Part shown: positions 44,782 through 56,832 of the stretch, piece after piece
How positions within the stretch are numbered: the stretch's first letter is position 1
Layout: each line of letters begins with the position of its first letter
Assembly: GCA_026874595.1 (NCBI GenBank)
Contig: CM049317.1
Location: 40,138,401-40,202,400, forward strand
Length of the DNA: 64,000 nucleotides
Direction of reading: 5' to 3'
Origin: Sipunculus nudus
Lineage: Eukaryota > Annelida > Sipuncula > Golfingiida > Sipunculidae
Notes under the pieces: generated by a model
The model's input: only the letters and a program-made list of their open reading frames with translations
What the model was told of the DNA's origin: nothing
The model's database searches: none
Program-made: the position numbers and the translations under genes

Positions 44782-46302
44782 GTGCATAGAGTTGAGGATG
44801 AAGGTGATACTGACGCATCCGGTCCAGAATACACAATTGATGTAGTCACTGACATATCCAGAGTGGCTAAAGATAAAACCACAAGCTGTGATGGTCCCAT
44901 ATATGCAGACATGATCATTGTAAAGAACAATAAACATGTGAAATTTCAAGTTGACTGTGGTGCTGAAGTCAATATCATTCCCAGAAAGTATGTTTTGGAT
45001 GAGGAACTGGAGGAAACAAATGTAACATTGCAGATGTGGAACAAGGGTACCTCAAAGCCCTTGGGCAAAACGAGGCTCACAGTGAGAAATCCTCAAAACA
45101 AGAAAAAAAAATACAATGTTGAATTCTAAGTAGTACTCGAAGATCTGACTCCACTTATAAGCAGAAAGGCAGCTGAAGCCATGAAGCTGATCACAGTGAA
45201 CTATGATAACTTTCACTTGCTGCACAGTGTAGCAGGACATGGCATCATAACAGAATATGATGATGTCATAACAGGAAACCCAACAACACTAGGAATCCTT
45301 CCTGGTAAAGTCCACTTAACTCTAAATTCAGAGGCAACTCCAAGCTCAGTTAAGCCAAAACATGTACCCATTGGCTTAGAAGTCAAATTAAAACAGAAAC
45401 CTGATGAAATGGTTGCCTCAGGGGTCATTTCACCCATTGAGGAACCCACAGACTGGGTTTCCCGGATGACCATTAGTGTGGAAAGGAACAATGATCTCCG
45501 GATCTGCTGGGACCCGCAAGCATTGAACAAATCTTTCAAAAGAGAAATTTACACTTACCTGTCATAGTAATGTGTTACCACAACTTGCCAAGGCAAAAGT
45601 GTTCACAAAAGTAGATTTACAGAATGGTTACTGGCACTGTCTGTTGAATGATGAAAGTAGCCGGCTTACAACTTTTGTGATCCCTTCGGCCTTGAAGGTC
45701 TGAATGGAGTAATTTGTGTCGCAGATGACATCATCATCTTCGGAGCTGGAGATAATGTTGAACAAGCTAACAAGGACCATGACCCAAAACTGAGAGCCCT
45801 ATTACAAAAATGCAAGGAGAAGGGTATACGTCTGAACAAAAGTAAATGTGAGTTTCATACAAGTGAAATCTCCTTTATTGGACACTGTATTTCAAGGGAA
45901 GGGCTTAAACCAGACACTGAGCAAATCTAAGCCATCCTACAGATGCAAAACCCAACCAATGTACAAGAGGTGCAGAGGCTACAAGGAACAGTCAATTACT
46001 TGGCGCGATTCTTACCAAAACTGTCAGATACAATGGAACCCTTGAGAGCGCTAGCAAGACAAGACAGCGTGTGGTGCTGGACAGAAATACAGGAACAGGC
46101 TATGCCAGAAATAAAGACACTTGTCACTCAGGCTCCAATACTGGCTTATTATGATCCATCTAAAGAACTGGCTATTGAGTGTGATGCAAGCCAGAGTGGT
46201 ATAGGCTCAGTACTTATGCAGTGTGGCCATCCCATCCTGTATGCAAGTCATGCTATGACGCCAACAGAGACAAGATACGTGCAAATTGAGAAAGAGATGT
46301 AA
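44782..46302 (+). pseudogene. pol: Plus-strand gypsy protease, RT and start of RNase H
   Basis: 44782-45129: retropepsin-like FQVDCGAEVNIIP. 45181-45567: pre-RT and RT fingers (VKPKHVPIGLEVKLKQKPDE, GVISPIEEPTDWVS, LRICWDPQALNKS). 45568-45700: FTKVDLQNGYWHCLL then TTFVIPS. Near 45690 the usual palm segment (block with the FG..) is missing, and sequence picks up at LEGLNGVICVADDIII, with VADD as the catalytic box. 45943-46302: QRLQGTVNYLARFLPKL and RNase H start IECDASQSGIGSVLM. A stop follows (46300-46302). Conventional order RT then RNase H then integrase. Confidence 0.87.
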
Positions 46303-46876
46303 GCCATTGTATACTCACTAGAAATTCCATCAGTATGTAATTGCGCATAAGATCATTGTGTACTCTGATCACAAACCATTAGAATCGATCACAAAGAAGC
46401 CCATGCATGCGGCACCAAGGAGATTGCAAGGAATGCTTCTGCAGATACATGGCTACAATGTTGAAATAAAGTACAGAAAAGGACAGAATATGTTTGTTTC
46501 TGATATGTTGTCACGTTCGTATTTGCCCCTTGATGGTACAAACAGTGAATTTGAGCAGATCAACATGTTTCAGTTCTTGCCTGTTAGACCTGAACGACTA
46601 CAGAAGATTCAAGCACACACAGACAGTGATGATGATTTACAGATACTGAAGTCAGTGATTCAAACAGGATGGCCAGAGGAGAAACATAATCTCCCACTGC
46701 AAGTGTTGCCATATCACAGTATGCGTGATAAACTTTCTGTCCATGATGGGATTATCCTTAGGGGTGAACATGTGGTCGTTCCTAGAAGTCCAAGATGAAA
46801 TAAAAGAGTACATCAGGCACACTTACGAATAGAAAGTTGTCTGCGGAGAGCTAGGGAATGCCTGTACTGGCCAGGT
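46303..46876 (+). pseudogene. pol: Plus-strand gypsy RNase H end and integrase start (truncated)
   Basis: After a frameshift near 46320 RNase H continues (KFHQYVIAH, YSDHKPLESI, YRKGQNMFVSDMLSRSY). The linker runs to 46795, then one frame over the first half of the integrase zinc domain is readable (KRVHQAHLRIESCLRRAREC, LYWPG). It breaks off at 46876, where TGTACAT repeats and satellite family A begin. The integrase core is absent. Confidence 0.85.
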
Positions 46877-48390
46877 ACATTGTACATTGTACATTGTACA
46901 TCCAGGTAGGCCCTTAGCAAATCTCCTCGCAAACCTGAAATTAGGTCATGTTGACCTATTTTCTTCTAGCTACTGGCCAAAAACATGATTTTGAGCCCCT
47001 AGAGAGTCGGACAGGGCGCAGATTGTATCCATTTGGCCTAGAATCTTCTCATATGATATTCAGGATTGTCGTGGATAAATGTCTTTGGAAGCATGAAATG
47101 AGGTCATCGTGACCCCAATTCTGCGAGCTATTGGTAATAACATTTTTTCGGCCCACTGAAAGTAAGATGGGCTCAAATTGTATCCGTGTGGCCTAGAATC
47201 TTCTTACACAACGTTCAGACAGGTTCTTGGTAAATATTCATAGAAACCTTGAACTAGGTCATATTGACCCATTTCCTGCGAGTAACTGATGAAAAAATTG
47301 ACAGAAAGGGCACAAATTGTGTCCGTTAGACCTAGACTTCCAACTGTACATCCAGGTGCCCTCAGCAAATCTCCTCAGAAACCTGAAATCTGGTCATGGT
47401 GACTTCAATTCTGCGAGCTACTGGCCAAAAACATGATTTTGATCACCCAGAGAATCAGACTGGGCACACCTTTTATCCATTTGGCTTAAAATCTCCTAAC
47501 ATTCAGGAAGGTCCTGGGTAAATGTCCTTGGATATATGAAATAAGGTCACTTTGACCTATATTCTGCGTGCTATAGGAAAAAACATGATATGAGCACCCT
47601 GGAAGTCTGATGTGCACAAACTGACTCCGTTAGCCCTAGAATCTTCTAATGTAATATCAAGGGAAGTCTTGGGCAAATTATTTTGGAAACTCGAAATTAG
47701 GTCATTATGACATATATTATGTGAGCGACTTGCCAAAAACTTGATTTTGAACTACCAGACAGTCACACAGGACAAAAAAATGGTAACTGCTAGCCCTAGA
47801 ATCTTATAACACAACGTCCAAGGAGGTTCTGACCAAATCTCCTTCGAAACCTGAAACTAGGTCATGGTGACCTATATTCTGCAAGCAATTGGCCCAAAAA
47901 TATGATTATAAGCACCTAGACAGTCAGGCATGGCAAATTTTGAGCACCCAGATCGTCAGACATGTCACAAATCTTAACTGTTGGCTCTAGAAATGATTTT
48001 CATAAAAAAAAGGGGGAGGTCATTGTAATGTCTCCTTTGACATCCAAAATAAAGTCACTGTTTCCTATATTCTGTGAGCTGTGTGAAACATCATGATTTG
48101 AGTACCCTACAATTCAGATGGACACGGGTCATAGCAGTCTGACGTAGAAACTTCTAACTTAGCATTTAGGGAGTTCTGTAAAATCTTCTTGCTGTTGCCT
48201 ATTTTCTAAGGATTATTGGAAAAAATAAAACATAATAATTTTTAGCACTCTGGAAGCCATTCTACCCATTGTTCAATGTTCCTTAACAAATATTATTCAC
48301 CAGATTATAATATCAATAATTAATACATGCAACACCCGTATACAACTCAAATTCAGCTTAGCGTAATGACCATGGGTCACTTCAAGTCTT
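46877..48390 (+). repeat. ~155-bp satellite, family A, nine or ten units
   Basis: Starts with four 'tgtacat' repeats. Degenerate units carry 'gggcacaaattgtatccgtt', 'cctagaatcttctaac', 'aggtc(a/c)tggtgacc', 'tattctgcgagctac' and 'aaaacatgattttgagcacc'. Units begin near 46885, 47015, 47175, 47325, 47475, 47635, 47785, 47950 and 48120. Same family as 2.1-2.7 kb. Confidence 0.85.
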
Positions 48391-48394
48391 GTAT

Positions 48395-49049
48395 AAGCTG
48401 TGTGAGAAGAGTTACTGTTTTGGATTCCTCGAGCATGTGTGAGAACAGTGTTACTGTGTTATATTCCTGAAGGATATGTGTGAGAACAGTGTTAGTGTAT
48501 TATATTCCTAAAGGATGTGTGAGAACAGTGTTACTGTGTTGTATTCCTCAAACATACATGAGAACAGTATAACTGTGTTACATATATCTAACGGATGTGT
48601 GGGAAGACTTTTACTGTGTGTTATATTCCTAAAGGATGTGTGAGAACAGTGTTACTGTTTTTTCCTCAAGTACTTGTGAGAACAGTGTTACTGTGTTCTA
48701 ATCCTTGGGGATATGTAAGAATAATGTTACTGTTTTATATTCCTGATGTGTGACAACAGTGTTACTGTATTATATTCTTAAAGGATGTGTGAGAACAGTA
48801 TTAGTGTTCTATTCCTAAAGGATGTGTAAGAAGAGTGTTACTGTGTATTATTCCTAAAGATTGTGACAAAAGTGTTACTGTGTTGTATTCTTAAAGGATG
48901 TGCGACAACAGTGTTACTGTGTAATATTCCTAAAGGATGTATGAAAACAGTGTTACTTTCTTTTATTCTTAAAGGATGTGTGAGAACAGTGTTACTGTGT
49001 TGTATTCCTAAAGAATGTGTGAGAACAAGTGTTACTGTGTTATATTCCT
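48395..49049 (+). repeat. ~38-bp minisatellite, second location
   Basis: About 17 units of 'aaaggatgtgtgagaacagt' plus 'gttactgtgttatattcct'. It is cut at 49049 by a solo LTR and continues at 49871. The 63-codon ORF here (repeated LLCCILKGC) is a translation of the repeat. Confidence 0.95.
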
Positions 49050-49870
49050 TGTAAAGGAACCTAATATCAACAGATCACATAGTGGTGAAGAGCATACATT
49101 TTGTTATGGAGATTTAAAAAAAAATCAGATTCTGTAACACTAGGCAGTGTGAAATGTCTAGGGGAATGAATAAAGAAGTTAGAGTTTTTTTTACAAATAA
49201 TTATAATTTAATCTTAAAACAACTCTAACATTACAATACACTTAATCAACACAATGACACAGTATAATAAATAAAGTGTACAGTACCTGGATACCACCAC
49301 TGTCATAGGGACAACAAGTCCTTTAAAATGTATTATCTAGATTAACAGTTCACATAAATCTTCTCAGAGAATAATAGTCCAATTCAATCACAAAATCAAT
49401 CTGTTGTAATCCTAAAGTAAAGTACTTGTAATAATCCCGAAAGCAAACTGGAGACAGGCCGCATTAAATCTGCACAGAGTTCGTAGAATCCCTGACACTA
49501 CTGCAATGATTGGATAGGTCCGAAACTGACTCACACTCTTCCGTGTCCGCTGGAATATTTCTCTCTCCTCCTCTGTCGGCCCTAAACACAGCCCCCTATT
49601 TATAACTTCTCATCCGAAAATTCTAGAAACTTCTATTTCACGAACAATCTAAAGAACCCAACAATACATAATACACACGCCCAAAGAACAATACAAGACG
49701 CGCTCATAGAGCGCGACCAGCCCAGAAAATTCCAAAATAGCATGAGCGCTGTGTTTCTACACGTCAGAGTTCAACCAATGCGGATTATACCGAGCCTGCA
49801 ACACCCGGCCAGGCGAGGCTGCTACAGCAGCGAGCCACGCCCGCGCAACACGAATCAAGTGTCATTAACA
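49050..49870 (-). repeat. Solo LTR inserted in the minisatellite
   Basis: 821 bp with terminal TGT...ACA. On the minus strand a TATA box (TTATAAATAGGGGG, near 49594-49607) is followed by GTGTTTAGGGCC and, further on, AATAAAG near the 3' end (49166-49172). Internal coding sequence is absent. The minisatellite resumes at 'ctaaaggatgtg' (49875), so it interrupts the array. Inverted sister copy at 15565-16253. No exact target duplication could be defined. Confidence 0.82.
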
Positions 49871-50105
49871 CGTGCTAAAGGATGTGTGAGAACAGTCTTC
49901 TACTGTTATATTCCTTGATGTGTGAGAACAGTGTTACAGTTTTGTATTCCTGGAGGGTAAGTACTTAAGTGTGAGAACAGAGTTTCTGTGTTATATTCCT
50001 GAATGATATGTGTGAGAACAGTGTTAATATATTGTTTTCCTAAAGGATTTGTGAGAACATATACTGTGTTTTATTCCTAGAGGATGTGTGAAAAACAGTG
50101 TTAAA
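49871..50105 (+). repeat. ~38-bp minisatellite, continuation
   Basis: Six units after the solo LTR, some with longer inserts ('ctggagggtaagtacttaag' near 49950). Ends at 'aaaacagtgtta'. Confidence 0.9.
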
Positions 50106-50367
50106 CCCCTTTCACACATAAAACGTTTTCAAACCGATTTGCATCGGTTTCAATCCGTGTTTTGCGTTCATATGGGCATCTAGCAGTAATGCATGAGTGA
50201 ACATTTCACCAAAGGCTCTTGAATTGCTATTACTGAGAATTAGTGTAGATTTCGGTTAAATTTGTTACTTTTCTGGATCGTTTCCTTATAAATTTTACTA
50301 ACCTGACATTTTCCTAACGATTTTAACACTTATGGTTTATCTGTGTTTTATCACTTAATATTTGGAA
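50106..50367. mobile_element. 260-bp insert splitting the minisatellite
   Basis: Begins 'aacccctttcacacataaaa' with an internal palindrome 'accgatttgcatcggt' and ends at 'taatatttggaat', after which 'taaaggatgtgtgag' resumes. Non-coding; possibly a MITE fragment. Ends not confidently matched. Confidence 0.45.
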
Positions 50368-50640
50368 TTAAAGGATGTGTGAGAACAATGTCACTGTGTT
50401 ATATTCTTAGAGGATGTGTGAGAACAATGTCACTGTATAATATTCCTAAAGGATGTGTGAGAACGGTCTTACTGTGTTATATTCGTAAAGGATGTGTGAG
50501 AACAGTCTTCTACTGTTATATTACTTGATGTGTGAGAACAGTGTTACAGGGTTGTATTCCTGGAGGGTAAGTACTTAAGTGTGAGAACAGTGTTTCCATG
50601 TGATATTCTTCAGGATAAGCTAATAGTTTGTTGAACTGTG
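50368..50640 (+). repeat. ~38-bp minisatellite, last block
   Basis: About seven units. It includes a second copy of the 'ctggagggtaagtacttaag' variant unit (near 50550), showing that variant units were duplicated within the array. Confidence 0.9.
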
Positions 50641-50826
50641 CTCACAAGCCTTGCATAATAACATAGGAAACCACATGAAGTTTCTTGTGTATCTGTCAGT
50701 AAAGTTCACGATAGAGTTTTTAATGTGTTGAATGTATTTATCATTCTACAATTCTATCTTTATAGAAGATAAAGATATTCATTATTTTGCATCTGAAGAG
50801 CAGTTATATGATAACGTCCATCCCGT

Positions 50827-51125
50827 AATTCACAAACATTAGGCATTTAGCCAAGAATAATTATGTGGCGAAACCCTAACGAACGACGGTATATAAGTCG
50901 AAGATACCCATAACCGTTTATTGACAGTTATTGCCTGATGATAGTCTCTTTATATATCATCAGCCCATATACCCGCTCAATCTACAAACATTAAATATAG
51001 TGAAACCCTGACAAATGACAGTATATGAATAAAACAAATCCATTACCATTCACTGACAGTCAGTGCCCTTGAATGATAATTTATTTAATTATCATCAACC
51101 CAGGTACCCAAGCTACAAACATTGA
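50827..51125 (+). repeat. Two to three ~125-bp tandem units
   Basis: 'gaaaccctaacgaacgacgg' (50872) and 'gaaaccctgacaaatgacag' (51001) head two similar units that share 'accgtttattgacagt/accattcactgacagt', 'atcatca(g/a)ccca' and 'ctacaaacatt'. Non-coding. Confidence 0.8.
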
Positions 51126-53949
51126 AAATGGTTTCCAATGACATCTGCCTACAAAATTGCATTTTGTTACAACATTTTGATATTAATAGACAACAACAAA
51201 TCATAAAAAAAAATTAAAACACCTGTGACAGGTGAACATTTTCAGTTTCAGATCCGGAGGGGGCGCCCGCGGCGCACTGCCCCCAGTTGAGCTGTGATAT
51301 CTCATTTTATCTATTTCTTTTCTCAGTTATTTGTTATAAATTTTCATTTTAAGATATCTTTTTATTCTTTAGCAATTAAAGTTACCCACATTTTATTACT
51401 TTCTAATTCATGAGCTTAGGATATAAATGAGCAGGTCTATGATTAAGATAGCATCCAAATATTTATATACTGAGGGAGGGAAACTTTATTACACTCTGCT
51501 GGGTCATAAAACCGAGGACCCCCTCAAAATGTTCTCTTAACATTGCGTATTTAAACATTTTCTTAATATGGGAGGTAGATAATATAAAACTTATTTATTT
51601 TACATGGATTGTTCAAATAGCTATTATAACTAATTAAAGCACTCTGCATGGCTCCGATGATGGCGTTCGGCAATCTGTATGGGTGGAGGAACCCGGAGAA
51701 AACCACCGGCCGTGGACGGGCAAATATAACATACTCTCATAGCCACACCGGGGATCGAACCCGGGTCGCCAGCGGAGAGAGCCAAGCGTTTTCCCCCTCG
51801 ACTGTCCAGGGATCTGAGACCCCCTCTCATATACCCTCTCCCGAGTGCATGTAATTTACTGGACAAAATATCATAGCTCTATTTTGTATTCATATAGGTA
51901 AAATTAAAAATATATTTATAATTTTTATAGGTGGATAATAATAATAATAATGATAATGATAAAAATAAAATATATCTTAATACCATGCATAAACCGCTTA
52001 CCCAGTAATACCCCCCCCCCTTGTTCTAAAATTTCTGGATCCACAGCTGATTTGATTGCATAAAAAATTATTAACAAGGCCTAGAGGCACGCATAGTCTC
52101 CCGCCGTATGTTTACTAAGGATAGTTTGCATCAGTGAAACACAAATTTTCTGAAACCTTGGCAAGAACCTGTTTTTTTAATAAAACAAGGGGCCCATGGG
52201 TCTCGGTGCTCAGCTGAATTTTGTAAAATTTTAGCTTATGCAAAAAATATATTTTTATATTTATTCGAATTTGAAAGGCTTAGATAAAGTTTTGGCTCGG
52301 CGAGAGTTAGCAGCGTGTAAGTTGCTTATTGGTTAACCATGCGCTCGCGGTATTAGGCAAATGCGTGGTTGATTGACAGGCGTGGGGAAGCCACGGTCAG
52401 TCAGCCGGGAAAGAGCTTATCTTTATTACCGGCACTTACTAATTGGCACTAATTATTACAAACACGTCCCCCCATACGCCTAACCCAGAAGTAAACTGTA
52501 CATCGTACTCCTCCAGTCGCCGAATTATGTCTATGTCACTGCCCTAAAATATGTTAGTGTCACCCAATAAGGCTCCTGGCACCAAGAATATACCCAGAAA
52601 TATGAATTTACCGATTGTTATTTCTGAAATATTGACCCTGTTATACACTATAACATTTTCCTCCCAGGGTCCATCATTACATCGCCAAAACCATTACCGA
52701 ATACATCGTTCCTTCTTCTATAATATACACTATCTTCAAACTGAACGTTATGGGTCGAAGAAAATTGAGTAGAATGAGCGAAGATAAAATTCTCTATTTG
52801 AACGAGTGACAGTCACATACTGCTGATCACAAGGTTCCCGTGTCGTTAGTGGAGGATGTAGATAATTTTGTGAGAGGAACGCGGCACCAAGTTACATCAC
52901 CACGTCGCCTGCTAACAAATTTTGCGAGGTGAACCGCGCCGGAGTTTTAGCTATATGAGAGCGATCAGTAAAGGAAGAGCGGCCGCAGCACGATTTAGCG
53001 CGTATATAACTAGTGTAAATAAATCTAATGAGAGAGGGAGATATGTGTTGCTGCTAGCTATGTAGTGTCTCATATATAATTTTGAGAGGGAGAGACAAGC
53101 TGTTAATTGGATTAGGGTATATGGTGGTCTGAATGAGAGCGCAGAGTAAACAGAGTGATCGTTCTTATCAGTCACTTCACACCTGACGCGTGCCCCGGCG
53201 CAGTAGCCCATGACCTGATTACCGATGACCGACCCCTCGGACCAGTATGCTCCGCCTACTTTAGTTTGACAATTCTCCAGTTGTCATGATGCCTAATAAA
53301 GTCCTTTTTTTTAACATTGATAAACCATTAAATTTTATAATTTATATATTGAAACTGATTCTCATCCGAACATTTAGTGAAAAAATACAACTGTCACTTG
53401 CGCTTATATCCCTGTTTTCCACTCAAAACGAAATTTCTCTTCCCAAACCGTTTTGGCCGTTTTCTTAAAACAGTATTTCAGGAGACTGTACGGTCTTCAG
53501 AGCGATATTTCTCAAAAACCTTCGAATATAGAGTCTTTAAATTTTGCATATAGGTAAATCAACAAGTATTCTAAAATGCGTTTTTTTCTTTTTCCTATAT
53601 CGTCTTTAGTGTAGAAGAAATACGTTATTTAAACGAATAATGTATTGTTAACATCACACATTTTTTTTAATTTAAAATTCATTATGAAAAAAGGACAATA
53701 AATATATAACAAAAAAAAAACGCCTGGAGATATTTGTATGTAGTTTCAAATGATACTATTTCCACATACATACCCTATGCCAATTTTTAGATATATCCAA
53801 TTAAAAAAAAATAATTTTAAATCATTTCAAGTTTTAAATTTTTAAAGTGGACACTGTTACACTTTTTAAATATATCTCATCTGATAGAGGATATTCTAAG
53901 GATTCTAAATATATATACATCACTGTGTCTAAAATTATTATTAATATGA
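51126..53949. other. No gene recognised; short repeat motifs
   Basis: Contains a GC-rich patch (51255-51290), ATA repeats (51935-51970), a C run (52010-52020) and 'caaggggcccatgggtctcg' (52187), a motif resembling a common bivalve repeat. At 52940-53230 there is a stretch with a TATA-like 'cgcgtatataac' on the plus strand. No coding similarity recognised. Confidence 0.45.
51640..51852 (-). repeat. tRNA-derived SINE-like fragment
   Basis: The minus strand carries GGGTTCGATCCCCGG (near 51750), a perfect RNA polymerase III B-box. It is preceded by 'ttggctctctccgctggcga' in the A-box region and followed by 'ggttttctccgggttcctcc', a core seen in many animal repeats. No tRNA fold can be completed, so it is not called a tRNA gene. 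Confidence 0.5.
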
Positions 53950-54157
53950 ATTCTAAAGCTAAAGTAAACCAAGGTTGTTTGACGATGATTAGACCTTAAA
54001 GAGTTACAGTGAAGATGGTGTCTTATGCTGATCACTGTGAACTTATCTGTATGTAAGCAGATAGTGAGGACTAGAGCGTGCAAAGAAGCGAACTCCACGT
54101 GGACATGAACCCTCATCCCCGGCCGAGGTCATAACCCCTACAGGCCCGGCTGTGACA
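53950..54157 (+). repeat. Probable 3' end of a gypsy LTR
   Basis: The sequence ending CTGTGACA at 54157, four bases before a primer-binding site, has the position of an LTR 3' end. The LTR start cannot be placed because no second copy is present in the window. Confidence 0.45.
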
Positions 54158-54161
54158 GAAT

Positions 54162-54179
54162 TGGCGCCCAACGTGGGGC
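54162..54179 (+). promoter_or_regulatory. Primer-binding site for tRNA-Lys
   Basis: TGGCGCCCAACGTGGGGC, 18 nt, complementary to the 3' end of tRNA-Lys(CUU) as I recall it; the same site is used by foamy viruses and some gypsy elements. It marks the 5' end of a plus-strand LTR element. Confidence 0.8.
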
Positions 54180-55910
54180 CTTGTCTACAACAGCAGCATA
54201 TATAGATTCTGTTGGAATACTTTTCATCAAGTTTGCATCTAACAAGGTTATATACAAGGAACTATTACAGCAGATCTATACCAGAGTTTGCTGGCGAGAA
54301 CATTTATGAAGTGTATAAATTAGCAGCAGTTCTAGTGTTGTCAGTACGTAACCATGCCAGTAATATGATTTGTCATTGCCACGTGATGTTGCCACAACAG
54401 TTGCCACGTGAAGGACTGACACAAATCTTATACAAAGGACAAACAGCTTGAATTGTTGAAATTGATGAGATTGTACCAGTAATAGAAACATTTTGTTATT
54501 GTTTGATCATGTCACCTTGAGGATTCTTTTATGATACTGCACATATCATAGAAGGCTGTTGAAAAAAAAACTGTTTGAACTAACTTTGCCACAGCCTGAA
54601 CAGAATTTGGCGAAGTTGCTTATTTTTGTATGTTCAGTCAATATAATTGCCTGGGCTCCGTGACAGGTGAAAGCTCCAGTTTGAGTGGACAGAACAGTTC
54701 ATGACGTCACAAGTGCAGATGAGTACAAGTGCTGGAATTGAAAGGCTTCAAACCAATCATGAAATTTGTTGAACGATACATATTTACCATAGTTGTAGAA
54801 TATTGAGCCCTGTGTTTATAAAATGTATAGTGTGTATCATGCAGATATGATGTGGAAATGTCATGTGTTTCTCAATGCTTGTACTTGTGTATGTATATGC
54901 TCAAAATGTTTATAGCTTATGAAGAGAACTGTCAACTGATTATTATAAAATTGATTAAATCTATTTTCATTTATTCCATGTTTAAAGATTGTGAGCTTCT
55001 GCTCCTAGAATGACACATTATATATGCACACATTTGGTTATAATTAACTTCTGTGCCCCAGATATATGTCAGATGCTTGATGCTTGATTAATTTCTTTTG
55101 TTCAGTTACTTAGGTTTTGACATGTAGTTTCAGTGTACAAACTGATATGAGCCTACACTGTAATATTAACAGGATTGTGAGACCTTAGATCTTAATATCC
55201 AGCTGTATATTTGTACATTTATGTTCCATTTGTTCAAAAGGTACTGAAACAGATATGTGTACAAGCATCCTGAATTTATAATTTTTTGAGGAACCAAAGA
55301 GAAATCAGTATTTGTATATATTCAGTTTGAAATATCTATTAGTCAACCATTTCACTCGTGTATGTTTGCACATGTTAGCATGCTTTTGTAAAATACCTGT
55401 GTTGATTGCATATATTTTTTTAAGTGAGGGGTTCAACATGGTATTATGTTAGAGGTGTGTACTTGAAGACTTTGAATATTTTCAATTTGCCGTTGGGGCA
55501 ATAGCGCATCAGTAGTTTGTGTGTTGAGAAAACCCTGGTTAGCAAATTATTTTTCTTTTCTCTCTGTTTTTTTTTTCAAGTTAGGTTTCAGCCCAAACTT
55601 AATATGATATGTGAGCCCATGTGATTGGATTATATGTGCATTTTTAATATGTCGACTGAGATGATAACAAACAATCAAGACCTTTAACCATTGCCTCAAA
55701 CTCTGTACTCTGGGGACCCCAATCACTCGTAAGAGGGTATGTTACAAGTTGTACATGCCATCTAGTTGTGGATGGCCTGCAGGTACTGTAAATATTGTGA
55801 ATTTACCTTCGCATTTTAAAGGATGAAGAATTTTATTTTACAAACCTACCGATTAAATCTAAGTTAAATGGCACAAATCGCTAGAACCTAAGTCATAACT
55901 GCCCTGTCCG
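54180..55910. other. Leader or unrelated DNA, no ORF recognised
   Basis: 1.7 kb between the primer site and the first gag-like fragment. The 79-codon ORF at 54212-54451 has no recognisable domain. Confidence 0.4.
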
Positions 55911-56186
55911 ATGCTAGAGCTAGCAACCTTTGTTGCTGGACTTGAAACTAAACTATCTCATGATTGGATTGAAAAGGTCCTCAAGGTTTCCAAAACCACA
56001 GTCTTACTTGTTATGAAGGAAGCTGAGCAGTTAGACGCAGCCAGTAATATGCTTGAAGGCCTAATAGTAAAGAATCGGGCTATTATGTGTTATAAAGCCA
56101 CATCTGAGCATAAGTCCCATTTTGCCGACTGTACTACCAGCATGAAGTTAAAGAGGTGGAGGCTGAGAAGCCCACAGATCACATGA
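55911..56186 (+). pseudogene. gag-like fragment with damaged zinc knuckle
   Basis: 91 residues. CYKATSEHKSHFADC resembles a CCHC knuckle whose second Cys has become Ala; the helical part before it (WIEKVLKVSKTTVLLVMKEA) is compatible with Gag. It lies upstream of a capsid-like fragment, although knuckles normally follow capsid, so the two may come from different elements or be rearranged. Confidence 0.45.
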
Positions 56187-56574
56187 TAAAGCTATTTCAG
56201 GGTCTCTCCTCCTTGGAAAAAAACCCAAAATATTCCTAAAGAACTACAGCCCTAGGTAGATGAACCAGCAGGCAGCGGGCCATGGATCGAGAGAGCACCC
56301 CCGAACCAACTCCCAAACCCTGAAAGCAATCAATTTCCCACAATGCCGAAAGCGTCATTCTGTGGTTCGACAAGACCCCCCACTGCCAACCGTGTTCTTC
56401 GGTCTAAACTGGCCAGATCACCTATACTAATTCAGGGGAAGGATTCAGGCCCCAACCTGCGACATCCACTCCCTCTAACGACCAATACTGGGCCGCTGCA
56501 CAGTTTAATCCGCCTCGGCAATTCACATTCTCTGGCATCTGACCACGGTAGGTGCAGTTCTTGGTAACACAGAA

Positions 56575-56832
56575 CTTGTTTTTGGCATCATTTTGCCAAC
56601 TGAGAAAATAAAAGAGCAAATATGGTATGCAAAACAGGCCGATTATAAGCCTGTGGCAAAATGGGGTTGTCGACTTGAGTTTCTTGTAGCTCAGCTGGTA
56701 GAGAGGGGGAAAGTACCTCCTAGCTTGCGTCCAGAAATGCTTAGGGATCAATTTTCTATGGTTTATACTCCGATAAGATTTGGACGTACCTTCGCCAAAA
56801 GTACGATTCTTATGCAACTAACGAAGAGCTGA
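56575..56832 (+). pseudogene. gag: gypsy Gag capsid fragment
   Basis: TEKIKEQIWYAKQADYKPVA, WGCRLEFLVAQLVERG and LRPEMLRDQF match the pattern of Arc-like/gypsy Gag capsid C-lobes of animals (an EKLKEQF..., VAEWGCRLE..., MLR.KF layout). No start codon; upstream 56260-56574 is in shifting frames. Fragment only. Confidence 0.6.

Noticed and set aside
51730..51790. tRNA gene
   Set aside because: Only a B-box-like segment is present; no complete cloverleaf or acceptor stem.
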